Assembly (NCBI GenBank): GCA_038207425.1
Contig: JBBQZU010000006.1
Span: 62,001-126,000 of the forward strand
Source: JBBQZU01 sp038207425
Lineage (GTDB): Bacteria > Bacteroidota > Bacteroidia > Flavobacteriales_D > Cryomorphaceae
Direction: 5' to 3'
Length of the DNA: 64,000 bases
Under the pieces are notes generated by a model. That model had not been told where the DNA came from. It saw nothing but the letters and a program-made list of their open reading frames with translations, and searched no databases. How positions within the stretch are numbered: position 1 is the first letter of the stretch; each line of letters starts with the position of its first letter. This document shows, in pieces, positions 37,189-46,411 of the stretch. A program made the translations under genes and the position numbers.

Positions 37189-37220
37189 TTAAGGGGGTTT
37201 CTTCGCTGAAACCCCCTTAA
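37189..37220. terminator. Strong hairpin between the import and hydrolase genes of the PUL
   Basis: TTAAGGGGGTTTC (37189-37201) pairs perfectly over 13 bp with GAAACCCCCTTAA (37208-37220) around a TTCGCT loop. There is a T7 run before it on the + strand and only a weak T tract after it. It is a likely terminator or mRNA 3' stabiliser for susCD-LamG, 28 bases after the stop and 8 bases before the next start. A separate or leaky transcript for the hydrolases follows from this. Confidence 0.8.
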
Positions 37221-37228
37221 TTATTTAA

Positions 37229-38908
37229 ATGAATACTATGAAATCGCAGGTCTGTTTTGCATTCATTATCGCCGTAATGCTATTTGCAAGCTGCAAAAAG
37301 GATGATGATGCGCCCCCTCACGTAAATCCTGGCCCTTCTGATACTACCTATGTGCTCACCCTTACAAGTGTAATTGTAGATCAGGTTAATTTTTTCGGTG
37401 CAGGCAGGATTATGAATATTGACAGATCTTTTCCCGCCACCATTAAGTTTAACAGACCCGTGGACCCGGCCACCCTTACACCCACAAATTTGCGCGTAGC
37501 TGCTCCGGGCGTCAGTGCCCAACTTCAATGGGAGCTTAGCGACAGCAACCGCACCATAACCATCACTGCCACGGAGCTGCTCAAGCATCTGCAGAAGTAC
37601 ACACTCTTTGTCACCGAATCAGTAAAGGGAATGGAAGGCGAAGTATTTTCAGGCCATTCACGGGCATTTTACACGGAAGTGGATACCACACCAAAATTTC
37701 CGGTAATAAGCGATGAAGAACTGATGACCCTGGTACAGGAACAAACTTTTAAATATTTCTGGGACTTTGGCCACCCCGTCAGCGGACTTGCCCGCGAGCG
37801 AAATTCATCTGGAAATACGGTAACAATTGGGGGGTCAGGATTTGGAATTATGTCGATTCTGGTGGGTATCGAACGCGGTTTTATTTCTCGAAGCGAAGGC
37901 GTAGACCGCATCAATACCATTGTAGATTTTCTTGCCACTGCTGATCGTTTTCACGGGGTGTGGCCCCACTGGATGGATGGCAATAATGGAGTAACCCAAC
38001 CATTTAGCGCAAATGACGATGGCGCCGACCTGGTAGAGACGGCATTTATGATTCAGGGACTGCTCACCGTGCGCCAATACCTCAATCAAGGCAACTCATT
38101 TGAAGCTTTGCTGATCGGCAAAATCAACATACTCTGGGAAGAAGTAGAATGGGATTGGTTTACCCAAGGGCAGAATACGCTCTATTGGCATTGGAGCCCC
38201 AATAACGGCTTCATCATGAATATGCAAATTAAAGGATACAACGAAGGGCTTATCGTATACTTTCTTGCTGCGGCATCGCCTACACACCCAATTACTCAGG
38301 AAGTTTACCACAACGGCTGGGCTAGCAATGGCGGTATGGTCAATGGTAATAATTATCTGGGCTACAACCTTCCGCTGGGTTATGCCTACGGCGGGCCGCT
38401 TTTTTTCGCCCATTACTCATTTCTGGGCCTCAATCCCAACAACCTTCAGGACACTTATGCAAATTACTGGACTCAAAACGTAAACCATACGCTGATAAAC
38501 CGAAAGTTTTGCATTAACAACCCCAATAATTTTGTGGGCTATAGCGTCGATTGCTGGGGTCTCACCGCAAGCGATAACCATACAGGATATTCAGCTCATT
38601 CACCCACCAACGACTTAGGAGTGATTACACCTACAGCAGCGCTCTCGTCGATGCCCTATACACCGGAAGAATCAATGGATGCCATGCGCTTTTTTTACTA
38701 TACCATTGGCGACAGGCTGTGGGGTCAGTATGGTTTTTACGATGCCTGTAATTTTACCGAAGGCTGGGTGGCAAATTCTTTTTTGGCTATTGACCAGGGA
38801 CCTATTGTTGTGATGATAGAAAACCACCGAACCGGATTGCTCTGGAACCATTTTATGTCGGCACCTGAGGTGGCTACTTCAATGAATCTATTGGGATTTT
38901 CAAATTAA
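37229..38908 (+). CDS. GH144 family beta-1,2-glucanase-like lipoprotein, predicted surface enzyme
   Basis: This 559-residue protein has a lipoprotein signal ending in FASC (Cys22), followed by KKDDD, which resembles the Bacteroidota surface export signal. Residues ~40-145 form an Ig-like domain (FPATIKFNRPVDPATLTP). Residues ~155-559 form an (alpha/alpha)6 barrel with EQTFKYFWDFGHPVSGLARE, RFHGVWPHWMDG, LYWHWSPNNGF and IDQGPIVVMIENHRTGLLWN, the pattern of GH144 / 'glucoamylase family' proteins. Characterised GH144 enzymes, such as that from Chitinophaga, are endo-beta-1,2-glucanases; a sophorose-releasing exo enzyme is also known. It is followed by a paralogue with no Ig domain. I predict cell-surface endo-cleavage. 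Confidence 0.85.
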   Translation: MNTMKSQVCFAFIIAVMLFASCKKDDDAPPHVNPGPSDTTYVLTLTSVIVDQVNFFGAGRIMNIDRSFPATIKFNRPVDPATLTPTNLRVAAPGVSAQLQWELSDSNRTITITATELLKHLQKYTLFVTESVKGMEGEVFSGHSRAFYTEVDTTPKFPVISDEELMTLVQEQTFKYFWDFGHPVSGLARERNSSGNTVTIGGSGFGIMSILVGIERGFISRSEGVDRINTIVDFLATADRFHGVWPHWMDGNNGVTQPFSANDDGADLVETAFMIQGLLTVRQYLNQGNSFEALLIGKINILWEEVEWDWFTQGQNTLYWHWSPNNGFIMNMQIKGYNEGLIVYFLAAASPTHPITQEVYHNGWASNGGMVNGNNYLGYNLPLGYAYGGPLFFAHYSFLGLNPNNLQDTYANYWTQNVNHTLINRKFCINNPNNFVGYSVDCWGLTASDNHTGYSAHSPTNDLGVITPTAALSSMPYTPEESMDAMRFFYYTIGDRLWGQYGFYDACNFTEGWVANSFLAIDQGPIVVMIENHRTGLLWNHFMSAPEVATSMNLLGFSN

Positions 38909-38944
38909 GCAAATGATTGTAGATTAAATGCCCGAACCTGCATT

Positions 38945-40315
38945 ATGAAGTTCTCTGTCATTTGGTTTAATCTTGCAACTGTAGCTAACATAGCTGCCTG
39001 CGGTGGCAATGGGGTAGAGCAGGGCGTTGCATACATTTCACAAGCTCCAGACAGCTCGTCATTCTCCATAATTTCTGATGATTCATTGCTTACCCTTTTA
39101 CAACGACAATCATTCGGCTATTTTTGGGAAGGTGCTGAACCTGCGTCGGGCATGGCACCGGAGCGCATCCACATGGATGGGGTGTATCCGCAAAACGACA
39201 AGCATATTATAACATCAGGCGGTAGCGGAATGGGTATGATGGCGATTCTGGTAGGAGTGGAGCGGGGTTTCATTACCCGTCAGCAGGCCGTTGAACGGTT
39301 TGCTATTATGGTCCATTTTCTTGAAAAAGCTGACCGCTTTCACGGGGCCTGGCCGCATTGGATGGACGGTGAAACGGGTACAACAAAACCCTTCAGCAAA
39401 ATGGATGATGGTGGCGACCTTGTGGAGACTTCTTTTCTCGCTGCGGGACTGCTTACCGCGAGAGAATATTTCAAGGATGGAAATGATGAAGAAAAAATGC
39501 TGGCAAGCAGAATGGATCAGCTATGGCGCGGCATTGAATTCGACTGGTATACCCACGGCAAAGAGGTGCTTTATTGGCATTGGAGCCCGAATTACGAATG
39601 GCAAATGAACTTTCCTGTGGGTGGGTACAACGAGTGCCTCATCATGTACGTGCTTGCTGCATCATCGCCCACACACCCTATAGAAAGTGCAGTATACCAC
39701 AAAGGATGGGCGAGAAATGGAGAAATTAAATCAGAACAAAAATACTATGACCTTGACCTGATACTCGATCATTACGAAAGCAATGACGATCCTGTAGGGC
39801 CGCTGTTTTGGGCGCACTACTCGTACCTTGGGCTCAACCCCAAAGGACTTCATGATACCTATGGCGACTATTGGAAGTTGAACCAAAATCATGCTTTGGC
39901 CCAGTACCGTTATTGCGTCGACAATCCCGAACAATACAAAGGCTATGGCAAGGATTGCTGGGGCCTCACATCCAGCTACAGCATACGCGGCTATGCCGGC
40001 CACCGTCCGGGCCATGATATTGGAGTTATTTCACCTACGGCAGCCTTGTCATCATTTCCCTACACCCCGAAGGAGAGTGCGGATTTTCTAAAGTTTCTTT
40101 ACGCACCTTCACGCGATAGCCTCATTGGCACTTACGGACCTTATGATGCATTCAGCTTTGAGCACCATTGGCTGCTGCCGCGCTACCTCGCCATCGATCA
40201 GGGGCCCATACCCGTGATGATCGAAAACCACCGCACCGGATTTATTTGGAACCTGTTTATGCAAGCTCCTGAAGTAAAAAAAGGATTAATCAAACTTGGA
40301 TTTAGGTATGAATAA
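38945..40315 (+). CDS. Second GH144 family enzyme, predicted periplasmic
   Basis: This 456-residue protein has a signal ending in NIAAC, a plausible lipobox, but the next residues (GGNGVEQG) lack the acidic surface-export pattern, so it may face the periplasm. The GH144-like barrel begins almost at once (LLTLLQRQSFGYFWEGAEP) and repeats the paralogue's motifs: RFHGAWPHWMDG, LYWHWSPNYEW, DCWGLTSSY, AIDQGPIPVMIENHRTGFIW. It has no Ig domain. I infer trimming of imported beta-1,2-gluco-oligosaccharides, perhaps to sophorose. The stop codon overlaps the start of the esterase gene by eight bases (ATGAATAA), so the two are translationally coupled. Confidence 0.84.
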   Translation: MKFSVIWFNLATVANIAACGGNGVEQGVAYISQAPDSSSFSIISDDSLLTLLQRQSFGYFWEGAEPASGMAPERIHMDGVYPQNDKHIITSGGSGMGMMAILVGVERGFITRQQAVERFAIMVHFLEKADRFHGAWPHWMDGETGTTKPFSKMDDGGDLVETSFLAAGLLTAREYFKDGNDEEKMLASRMDQLWRGIEFDWYTHGKEVLYWHWSPNYEWQMNFPVGGYNECLIMYVLAASSPTHPIESAVYHKGWARNGEIKSEQKYYDLDLILDHYESNDDPVGPLFWAHYSYLGLNPKGLHDTYGDYWKLNQNHALAQYRYCVDNPEQYKGYGKDCWGLTSSYSIRGYAGHRPGHDIGVISPTAALSSFPYTPKESADFLKFLYAPSRDSLIGTYGPYDAFSFEHHWLLPRYLAIDQGPIPVMIENHRTGFIWNLFMQAPEVKKGLIKLGFRYE

Positions 40316-41093
40316 GTGCCTTCTCTCTGCTGCTTTGCTGTGCAATATTGGCGCTTCGGCGCAAACGGAAAACGCTGGCATCGGTACCTATTTTTCTTAC
40401 GGAAGTTTTGCCCAAAAGAGCGACACATTAAATTACCGCATCATCAAACCCGAAGATTGGGACGTATCGCAAAAGTACCCCCTTGTAATATTTCTTCACG
40501 GTTCTGGTGAGCGTGGCGGTGACAATGAAGCACAACTTACCCACGGTGCTGATCTTTTTGCAGCGAATAGAAATAAGGTTCCGGCTTTTGTGGTGTTTCC
40601 ACAATGTATGGCTGGAGATTACTGGGCTGTAGAAAATGTAGAACAGTTGGCCAACGGGCGAATTTTTACTTTTCCGGAGCGCGAAAAGATGAACACAAGT
40701 CTCGGATTGGTTTATTTGCTCATCGATAGCTTACAGTCGCTTTATCCAGTTGATGCTTCACGAATCTACGTTATGGGCATGTCCATGGGCGGCAAGGGCA
40801 CCTACGAACTTGTGTCGCGAAGACCTGATACATTTGCCGCAGCCATTGCTATATGCGGTGGTGGCAATGAAGCTGCTGCCGCCAAATACGCGACCAAAAC
40901 ACCCTTCTGGGTTTTTCACGGTGAACAAGATGACGTAGTGCCGCCTGCGCTCTCAGTCGCCATGGCGCGAGCGCTTGCAAAAGCAGGTGGCAATCCGAAA
41001 TTAACACTTTATCCAGATGCCAATCACAACAGTTGGGACCGGGCATTCTCAGAACCCGATTTGCTTAATTGGCTTTATTCTCACAGTAAATAA
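40308..41093 (+). CDS. Serine esterase/peptidase-like alpha/beta hydrolase of the PUL
   Basis: This 261-residue protein starts at ATG 40308 with a Sec signal (LLSAALLCNIGASAQ), so it is periplasmic. It has an alpha/beta-hydrolase fold with oxyanion strand LVIFLHGSGERGGDN, nucleophile elbow MGMSMGGKGT (Ser159), Asp in GEQDDVVPP and His in ANHNSWD. This is the COG4099 'predicted peptidase' / Esterase_phd-like group, many of which are carbohydrate esterases. Within a beta-1,2-glucan locus an ester-removing role is plausible, because rhizobial cyclic beta-1,2-glucans can carry succinyl groups; this is inference. It overlaps the upstream GH144 gene and lies six bases before GH3. Confidence 0.82.
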   Translation: MNKCLLSAALLCNIGASAQTENAGIGTYFSYGSFAQKSDTLNYRIIKPEDWDVSQKYPLVIFLHGSGERGGDNEAQLTHGADLFAANRNKVPAFVVFPQCMAGDYWAVENVEQLANGRIFTFPEREKMNTSLGLVYLLIDSLQSLYPVDASRIYVMGMSMGGKGTYELVSRRPDTFAAAIAICGGGNEAAAAKYATKTPFWVFHGEQDDVVPPALSVAMARALAKAGGNPKLTLYPDANHNSWDRAFSEPDLLNWLYSHSK

Positions 41094-41099
41094 ATACCT

Positions 41100-43343
41100 A
41101 TGAATAAGAAAGTATCGCTGCTCATTGTCATCTCCTTCTTTGCACTTACTTCACATGGTCAGAAGAAGCTGAAATTAGATCCAAAAGGAAAATCTGAAAA
41201 GGAATTTATTGGCGCGCTGCTCAATCAAATGACCCTGGAAGAACGCATAGGTCAACTTACACTCTACACCAGCGGATGGGATATTACAGGCCCTTCCTTG
41301 AATGAGAATTATAAAGAAGAACTGAAATCGGGCCGTGTAGGGGGGCTTTTCAATGCCCATGGTGTGAAGTACAATACCGAATTGCAGAATATAGCGGTGA
41401 AAGAAACCCGTCTCGGTATTCCATTGCTTTTCGGATACGATGTTATTCACGGACACAAAACCATATTCCCTATTCCATTGGCCGAAGCCGCATCGTGGGA
41501 CCTTGCACTGATAGAAGAATCGGCAAGGCTCGGAGCCAAAGAAGCCGCTGCATCTGGACTCAACTGGACCTTCAACCCGATGGTCGATATAGCCCGCGAT
41601 CCAAGATGGGGGCGTGTAGCAGAAGGGTCGGGTGAAGATACTTATCTCGGAAGCCTTATTGGAGTAGCCAAAATTAAAGGGCATCAGGGAAATGACCTGA
41701 GCGACCCTTTTACCTTGCTGGCCTGCGTGAAGCATTTTGCGGCATATGGTGCTCCACTTGCCGGAAGAGATTACGGAAGTGTAGATATGTCAGAGCGCAC
41801 CTTGCGCGAAACGTACCTGCCGCCTTACCAAGCTGCTGTGGAAGCCGGTGTGGCCACCATTATGACTTCTTTCAACGAAGTGGATGGCGTACCCGCGTCG
41901 GGCAATTCCTGGTTGCTGCAAAACATACTGCGCGATGAGTGGGGATTTAAGGGTTTTGTAGTTACTGACTACACATCAATTAATGAACTGGTTCCTTTCG
42001 GCGTGGTGAATGACCTTGAAGGTGCTGCCCAGCTTGCATTCAGCGCAGGAGTTGATATGGATATGCAGGGAGGGTTGTACAATGCCCATCTGAAAAACCT
42101 GATAGAAAAAGGCGAACTCACCGAAGAGCAGGTAAACATTTCGGCAAAACGGATACTTGAAATGAAATGGAGACTGGGGCTTTTTCACGACCCATACCGC
42201 TACCTAGACGAAAAAAGAGAAAAGAACATAGTGCGCTCCGAAGAGCTGAGAACCCATGCAAGACTCGCGGCGCGAGAGTCGATCGTACTGCTCAAAAATG
42301 AACCGTATAATGGTAAAACTTTGCTCCCCCTCTCGAAAGATGTAAAGAAGATAGCCTTAATAGGCCCGCTTGGCGACAACCAAATAGACCTCCAGGGCTC
42401 GTGGCATGCATCAGGTCTTGAAACCGATGTGGTGACCCTTCGCGCCGGTATTCAGCAGGCTGTGCCCAATGCTACTGTTGTATATGCGAAAGGCTGCGAT
42501 TTTGACGGCAATGACCAAAGTGGATTTGCAGAAGCGCTGCGTATCGCCGGCGAAGCCGATGTGGTAATTCTCGCTCTGGGCGAAAACTATATTCAGAACG
42601 GTGAAGCAGCAAGCCGAACCAATATTGACCTGCCTGGTGTGCAAAATGAACTCGTAGCAGCTTTGGCAAAACTAAATAAACCCACCATAGCACTCGTTGG
42701 GGCCGGGCGGCCACTGACCATCGCAGAGCTGCATGAGCAGGTGCCTGCAATACTCAATACCTGGCACCTTGGTACTATGCACGGTGCAGCGGTGGCCGAT
42801 GTGCTTTTCGGCGATTATAACGCTTCCGGAAAAATCACAATGACCTTTCCGCGCAATGTGGGGCAGATTCCGATTTTCTACAACAGCAAAAGACTTGGCC
42901 GGCCATTTAACGAAAATGAAAAATACACTTCGAAGTATATAGATTCACCCAATACTCCGCTTTACCCATTTGGATATGGACTTAGCTATACCACATTTGA
43001 ATACAGCAACCTTAGAGTAAGCAATGCTGAAATGCCCATGGGTGGATCGGTAGTGGTATCGGTGAAGGTGCGTAACAGCGGCGGGGTTGATGGCGAAGAA
43101 GTAGTGCAACTCTACGTGCAGGATCTTGTGGGAAGTGTAACAAGACCCTTCAGGGAGTTGAGAGGTTTTGAGAAAATAGCTTTAAAAGTGGGGGAGGAAA
43201 AGACGGTTCAATTTACCATCAAATCATCTGACCTTGCTTTCTATACCCGCTCTATGAAATTCGAAGCTGAACCCGGCGCTTTCGCTGTTTATCTAGGTAC
43301 AAACTCTGACGCGACGCTGAGAGGAGAATTTCAACTGAAATAA
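41100..43343 (+). CDS. GH3 beta-glucosidase (BglX-like)
   Basis: This 747-residue protein has a Sec signal (SLLIVISFFALTSHG) without a lipobox, so it is periplasmic. It has an N-terminal TIM-like barrel with MTLEERIGQLT, FNPMVDIARDPRWGRVAEG and GFVVTDYTSI, where Asp290 is the expected nucleophile (TDY replaces the common SDW). An alpha/beta sandwich follows, then a C-terminal fibronectin III-like domain (VVSVKVRNSGGVDGEEVVQL). GH3 members next to beta-1,2-glucanases include sophorose-cleaving enzymes, so hydrolysis of beta-1,2-linked glucose disaccharides is likely here. It is the last of the tightly spaced hydrolase genes. Confidence 0.92.
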   Translation: MNKKVSLLIVISFFALTSHGQKKLKLDPKGKSEKEFIGALLNQMTLEERIGQLTLYTSGWDITGPSLNENYKEELKSGRVGGLFNAHGVKYNTELQNIAVKETRLGIPLLFGYDVIHGHKTIFPIPLAEAASWDLALIEESARLGAKEAAASGLNWTFNPMVDIARDPRWGRVAEGSGEDTYLGSLIGVAKIKGHQGNDLSDPFTLLACVKHFAAYGAPLAGRDYGSVDMSERTLRETYLPPYQAAVEAGVATIMTSFNEVDGVPASGNSWLLQNILRDEWGFKGFVVTDYTSINELVPFGVVNDLEGAAQLAFSAGVDMDMQGGLYNAHLKNLIEKGELTEEQVNISAKRILEMKWRLGLFHDPYRYLDEKREKNIVRSEELRTHARLAARESIVLLKNEPYNGKTLLPLSKDVKKIALIGPLGDNQIDLQGSWHASGLETDVVTLRAGIQQAVPNATVVYAKGCDFDGNDQSGFAEALRIAGEADVVILALGENYIQNGEAASRTNIDLPGVQNELVAALAKLNKPTIALVGAGRPLTIAELHEQVPAILNTWHLGTMHGAAVADVLFGDYNASGKITMTFPRNVGQIPIFYNSKRLGRPFNENEKYTSKYIDSPNTPLYPFGYGLSYTTFEYSNLRVSNAEMPMGGSVVVSVKVRNSGGVDGEEVVQLYVQDLVGSVTRPFRELRGFEKIALKVGEEKTVQFTIKSSDLAFYTRSMKFEAEPGAFAVYLGTNSDATLRGEFQLK

Positions 43344-43658
43344 TTGATTTCTTTCAAGTAAAATCTTTGGATGATTTTGGGGAATCAATAAGATAATTTA
43401 CTTGATCCAGAATTACAGCCTTCGACAACAGGCCGAACGAAATTGTTTTGGCACTGTTTATTCTTTATTGCCAGCAGCTTCACATGTCAGTATTTGCTTG
43501 TTGGCTTATCGAACTATACAAGGTGCTGTTTTTACTTCCGGTTGTGCGGAGAATGTTCATTCCCAGCCCCTTTTTTAAGTCTCTGCTTGCAGTTGCTGAA
43601 GAAATATCCTTAATTATGTCCTGATAATGTTTGTTCGAAAAACATAAAAATTCAATAA
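43344..43658. other. Intergenic region before the last PUL gene, no gene seen
   Basis: This stretch of 315 A+T-rich bases has no convincing frame. It probably carries a separate promoter for the next gene, but I see no clean TAnnTTTG. Confidence 0.35.
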
Positions 43659-46376
43659 ATGAAAAAGAGCTCAATAAATCCGTATGCTTCAAAATTTCTG
43701 CCAATGGACAGAATCCTGAAAGCATTGGCACTTAATGTACTGCTGGTCTTAATATCCGGATGTAGTGAAATGAGTAATCAATCGAATGAAATCCTTTATA
43801 CATCAGAAGAATTTACACTTACAAAAAATGGGGTTCGGCAGGGCGACAATGAAGCGGTAGTACTTTCACCAACCGAAATAAAATCGAACTACGCCAGCCC
43901 TGCAAATGCTATTTATTCCAGAACAATACATTTTAAATTTAGCCTGAATGAAAAGGACAATGATTTGCCATTAGGCACCGACCGTAGGCTCACAATCAAT
44001 GAAGAGAGCGAATCGGAAATATACGTTTTTGGAGTGCCATTAGATCAAAACAGACTGAGCAAGCCCGGTGTGCTTCCGGTAAATTATCCGTTTACTTTCA
44101 GGCTCGATATGCGCCCTGTGCTAAATCAATTTGCCGAAAAGGGATATTTTGAAACTGTTGATGGCACCCGCGTGGCTAAAGCAGAGTTCAAAGGTGTGTA
44201 TATCGCAGGAGGCTCATTGCCACTTTCATGGGATTATGTAGGTCTCGAAGAAAAAGGCTTGCAGCTTACCGATCCTGATCGAGATGGCATTTATACCCTA
44301 AGTGTGCTATTGAATCCACAAATTGAAAATGAGCAAAAAGTATGGACCCTCACAAGCGATATCAGCGCATTGCCATCCTTTAAATCAGATGTGGCCATAG
44401 TCGATGCCTTGTATAATATGGCTCTGCAGGAAGCTACCCGTGCTGTAGAATCAGACAGTACCTTCCGCACAGGAGCAAAGTGGGAAGGGGTTTGGACGCG
44501 CGACATTAGCTACAGCATATACCTCGCTATGGCATACATAAACCCTGAAGTGGCGAAAATAAGCCTGATGAAAAAGGTGCGTAACCAGCGCATCATACAG
44601 GATACGGGCTCGGGCGGATCCTGGCCGGTTTCGTCAGACAGGGCCGTGTGGGCGCTCGCCGCATGGGAGGTTTATCTCGTAACCGGCGACCGCGACTGGC
44701 TGCAACAGGCATATGCCATTATCAAAAATTCGGCTGATGACGATTATATGAACCTTTACTCACCTGCCACAGGAATGTTCAGGGGCGAGTCGTCATTCCT
44801 CGATTGGCGGGAGCAGACTTACCCCAAGTGGATGTCAAATATGGACATCTATACATCAGAAAATCTCGGGACAAATGTCGTGCATTACTGCGCTCATACC
44901 ATACTTGTGCATATGTCGGCATTGCTTGGCATGCCTTACGGAGTATACGCAGCACGCGCTGAAGGCATCAAGCGCGGCATAAACGAGTTTCTCTGGCTTG
45001 AAGATGAAGGTTACTATGCACAATATCTCTACGGGCGGCAGCACCTGCGGGCATCACCGCGCTTCGAAGCGCTCGGAGAAGCGCTTTCTGTGATCTTTGA
45101 TATTTCTTCGCATGCACGCGCCAGAATGTTGATTGCAAAATCGCCACTAACCCCGTTTGGCACCCCTTGCATTTACCCTCAGATACCCGGTATACCGCCG
45201 TACCATAACAACGCGGTATGGCCCTTTGTGCAGGCATACTGGAATTTGGCTGCCGCCAAAACCGGCAATGAGAAAGTGCTGAACCATGGCCTTGCGTCAA
45301 TATACCGTGCAGCGGCACTGTTTCTCTCCAACTATGAGAATATGGATGCATCAACCGGAGATTTTAAGGCAACTGAAATCAATTCGCACCAAATGCTCTG
45401 GAGCATTGCAGGCAATATTGCGATGGTGCACCGGGTATTTTTAGGGATGCAATTTGAACCCGAAAAACTCATTTTTCACCCTGTAATTCCTGAGGTTTAT
45501 GGCGGCACCTTTCAGCTTTCAAATTTTCACTACCGAAATGCGGTACTCGATATTACTGTGGAAGGATTTGGGAACGAAATCGCCAAAGTATCAGTGGACG
45601 GCAAGGAGGTTGACAGCGCTGAAATACCGGCTAGCATCGCAGGTAATCATCGCATCCATATTATTATGTCGAATAAAAGATTTATAGAAGCTGGTGCAAA
45701 CTTAACAGCCAATGCCTTCAGCCTTCCTAACCCTATTGCCAAATGGAGCGGCGATACCCTTCAGTGGCGCTGTATTGATGGAGCCAAAGTGTATTCAATT
45801 TTCCGAAATGGAAAGCAAATAGCTCAGGTGAAAGAATGTGTTTATATCGTTGCTGCGGATGATACGCATTCTGAATATGCCGTCACTGCCATTGATTCGC
45901 AAAATTTTCAATCATTCACCAGCGAACCTTTGGTACTCGGTGGCAAAGTAAACACCATAGAAGTTGAAGGCTTTGCGGCAAAGTCAAATGCCAGCTACCT
46001 GAGCTTTACGGGCAAGGGTTTTGTTGAACTTTCTACTGCGGTAAATAAGGTGGTAGATATACCGCTCAAATTGGAGCCGGGTACCTACATTGTTGATGTA
46101 AGATACTCCAATGGTAGTGGGCATATAAACACCGACAATAAATGTGGCTTGCGTTCGCTCTATTTGAATGGCGATTATGTGGGCCCGGTAGTAATGCCTC
46201 AGCGCGGCCTGGATGAGTGGTCGGATTGGGGTTATTCAAACTCGAACACGGTTGTTTTGAGCGGAAAAATTGACACCCTAAAAATTGCGCTTGAGCCTTG
46301 GAATACCAATATGAATATAGACGTGAACAGGGCAATGATTGATCATATAAGGCTGCTCAGAATATACGCGCCCTGA
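43659..46376 (+). CDS. Large lipoprotein with six-hairpin glycosidase-like core and C-terminal CBM-like domain, family unknown
   Basis: This 905-residue protein (890 if started at ATG 43704) has a lipobox at VLISGC. The N-terminal ~230 residues are beta-rich (SRTIHFKFSLNEKDNDLPLG). Residues ~250-600 are helical with KWEGVWTRDISYSIYLAMAY, SGGSWPVSSDRAVWALAAWE, GESSFLDWREQTYP and INSHQMLWSIAGNIAMVH, a pattern of (alpha/alpha)6 six-hairpin enzymes such as GH78, GH37 and MGH1-like. A beta domain follows, and residues ~730-905 resemble a CBM6/35 module (NTIEVEGFAAKSNA, MNIDVNRAMIDHIRL). WTRD, an Asp/Glu-rich SSFLDWREQ and a late Glu are candidate catalytic segments. I cannot assign a GH family. 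It is on the same strand as the GH144-GH3 set. Confidence 0.7.
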   Translation: MKKSSINPYASKFLPMDRILKALALNVLLVLISGCSEMSNQSNEILYTSEEFTLTKNGVRQGDNEAVVLSPTEIKSNYASPANAIYSRTIHFKFSLNEKDNDLPLGTDRRLTINEESESEIYVFGVPLDQNRLSKPGVLPVNYPFTFRLDMRPVLNQFAEKGYFETVDGTRVAKAEFKGVYIAGGSLPLSWDYVGLEEKGLQLTDPDRDGIYTLSVLLNPQIENEQKVWTLTSDISALPSFKSDVAIVDALYNMALQEATRAVESDSTFRTGAKWEGVWTRDISYSIYLAMAYINPEVAKISLMKKVRNQRIIQDTGSGGSWPVSSDRAVWALAAWEVYLVTGDRDWLQQAYAIIKNSADDDYMNLYSPATGMFRGESSFLDWREQTYPKWMSNMDIYTSENLGTNVVHYCAHTILVHMSALLGMPYGVYAARAEGIKRGINEFLWLEDEGYYAQYLYGRQHLRASPRFEALGEALSVIFDISSHARARMLIAKSPLTPFGTPCIYPQIPGIPPYHNNAVWPFVQAYWNLAAAKTGNEKVLNHGLASIYRAAALFLSNYENMDASTGDFKATEINSHQMLWSIAGNIAMVHRVFLGMQFEPEKLIFHPVIPEVYGGTFQLSNFHYRNAVLDITVEGFGNEIAKVSVDGKEVDSAEIPASIAGNHRIHIIMSNKRFIEAGANLTANAFSLPNPIAKWSGDTLQWRCIDGAKVYSIFRNGKQIAQVKECVYIVAADDTHSEYAVTAIDSQNFQSFTSEPLVLGGKVNTIEVEGFAAKSNASYLSFTGKGFVELSTAVNKVVDIPLKLEPGTYIVDVRYSNGSGHINTDNKCGLRSLYLNGDYVGPVVMPQRGLDEWSDWGYSNSNTVVLSGKIDTLKIALEPWNTNMNIDVNRAMIDHIRLLRIYAP

Positions 46377-46411
46377 GTATTTCAGCAAGCTGCGATAGCC
46401 ATACAAGGGCT

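Noticed and set aside
37229..40315. Annotation of the GH144 pair as true starch-acting glucoamylases
   Set aside because: The 'glucoamylase family' label comes from an old Pfam name; motifs and context fit beta-1,2-glucan-acting GH144.
43480..43731. 83-residue minus-strand frame before the six-hairpin glycosidase gene
   Set aside because: It overlaps the start of a strong gene and shows no family signature.
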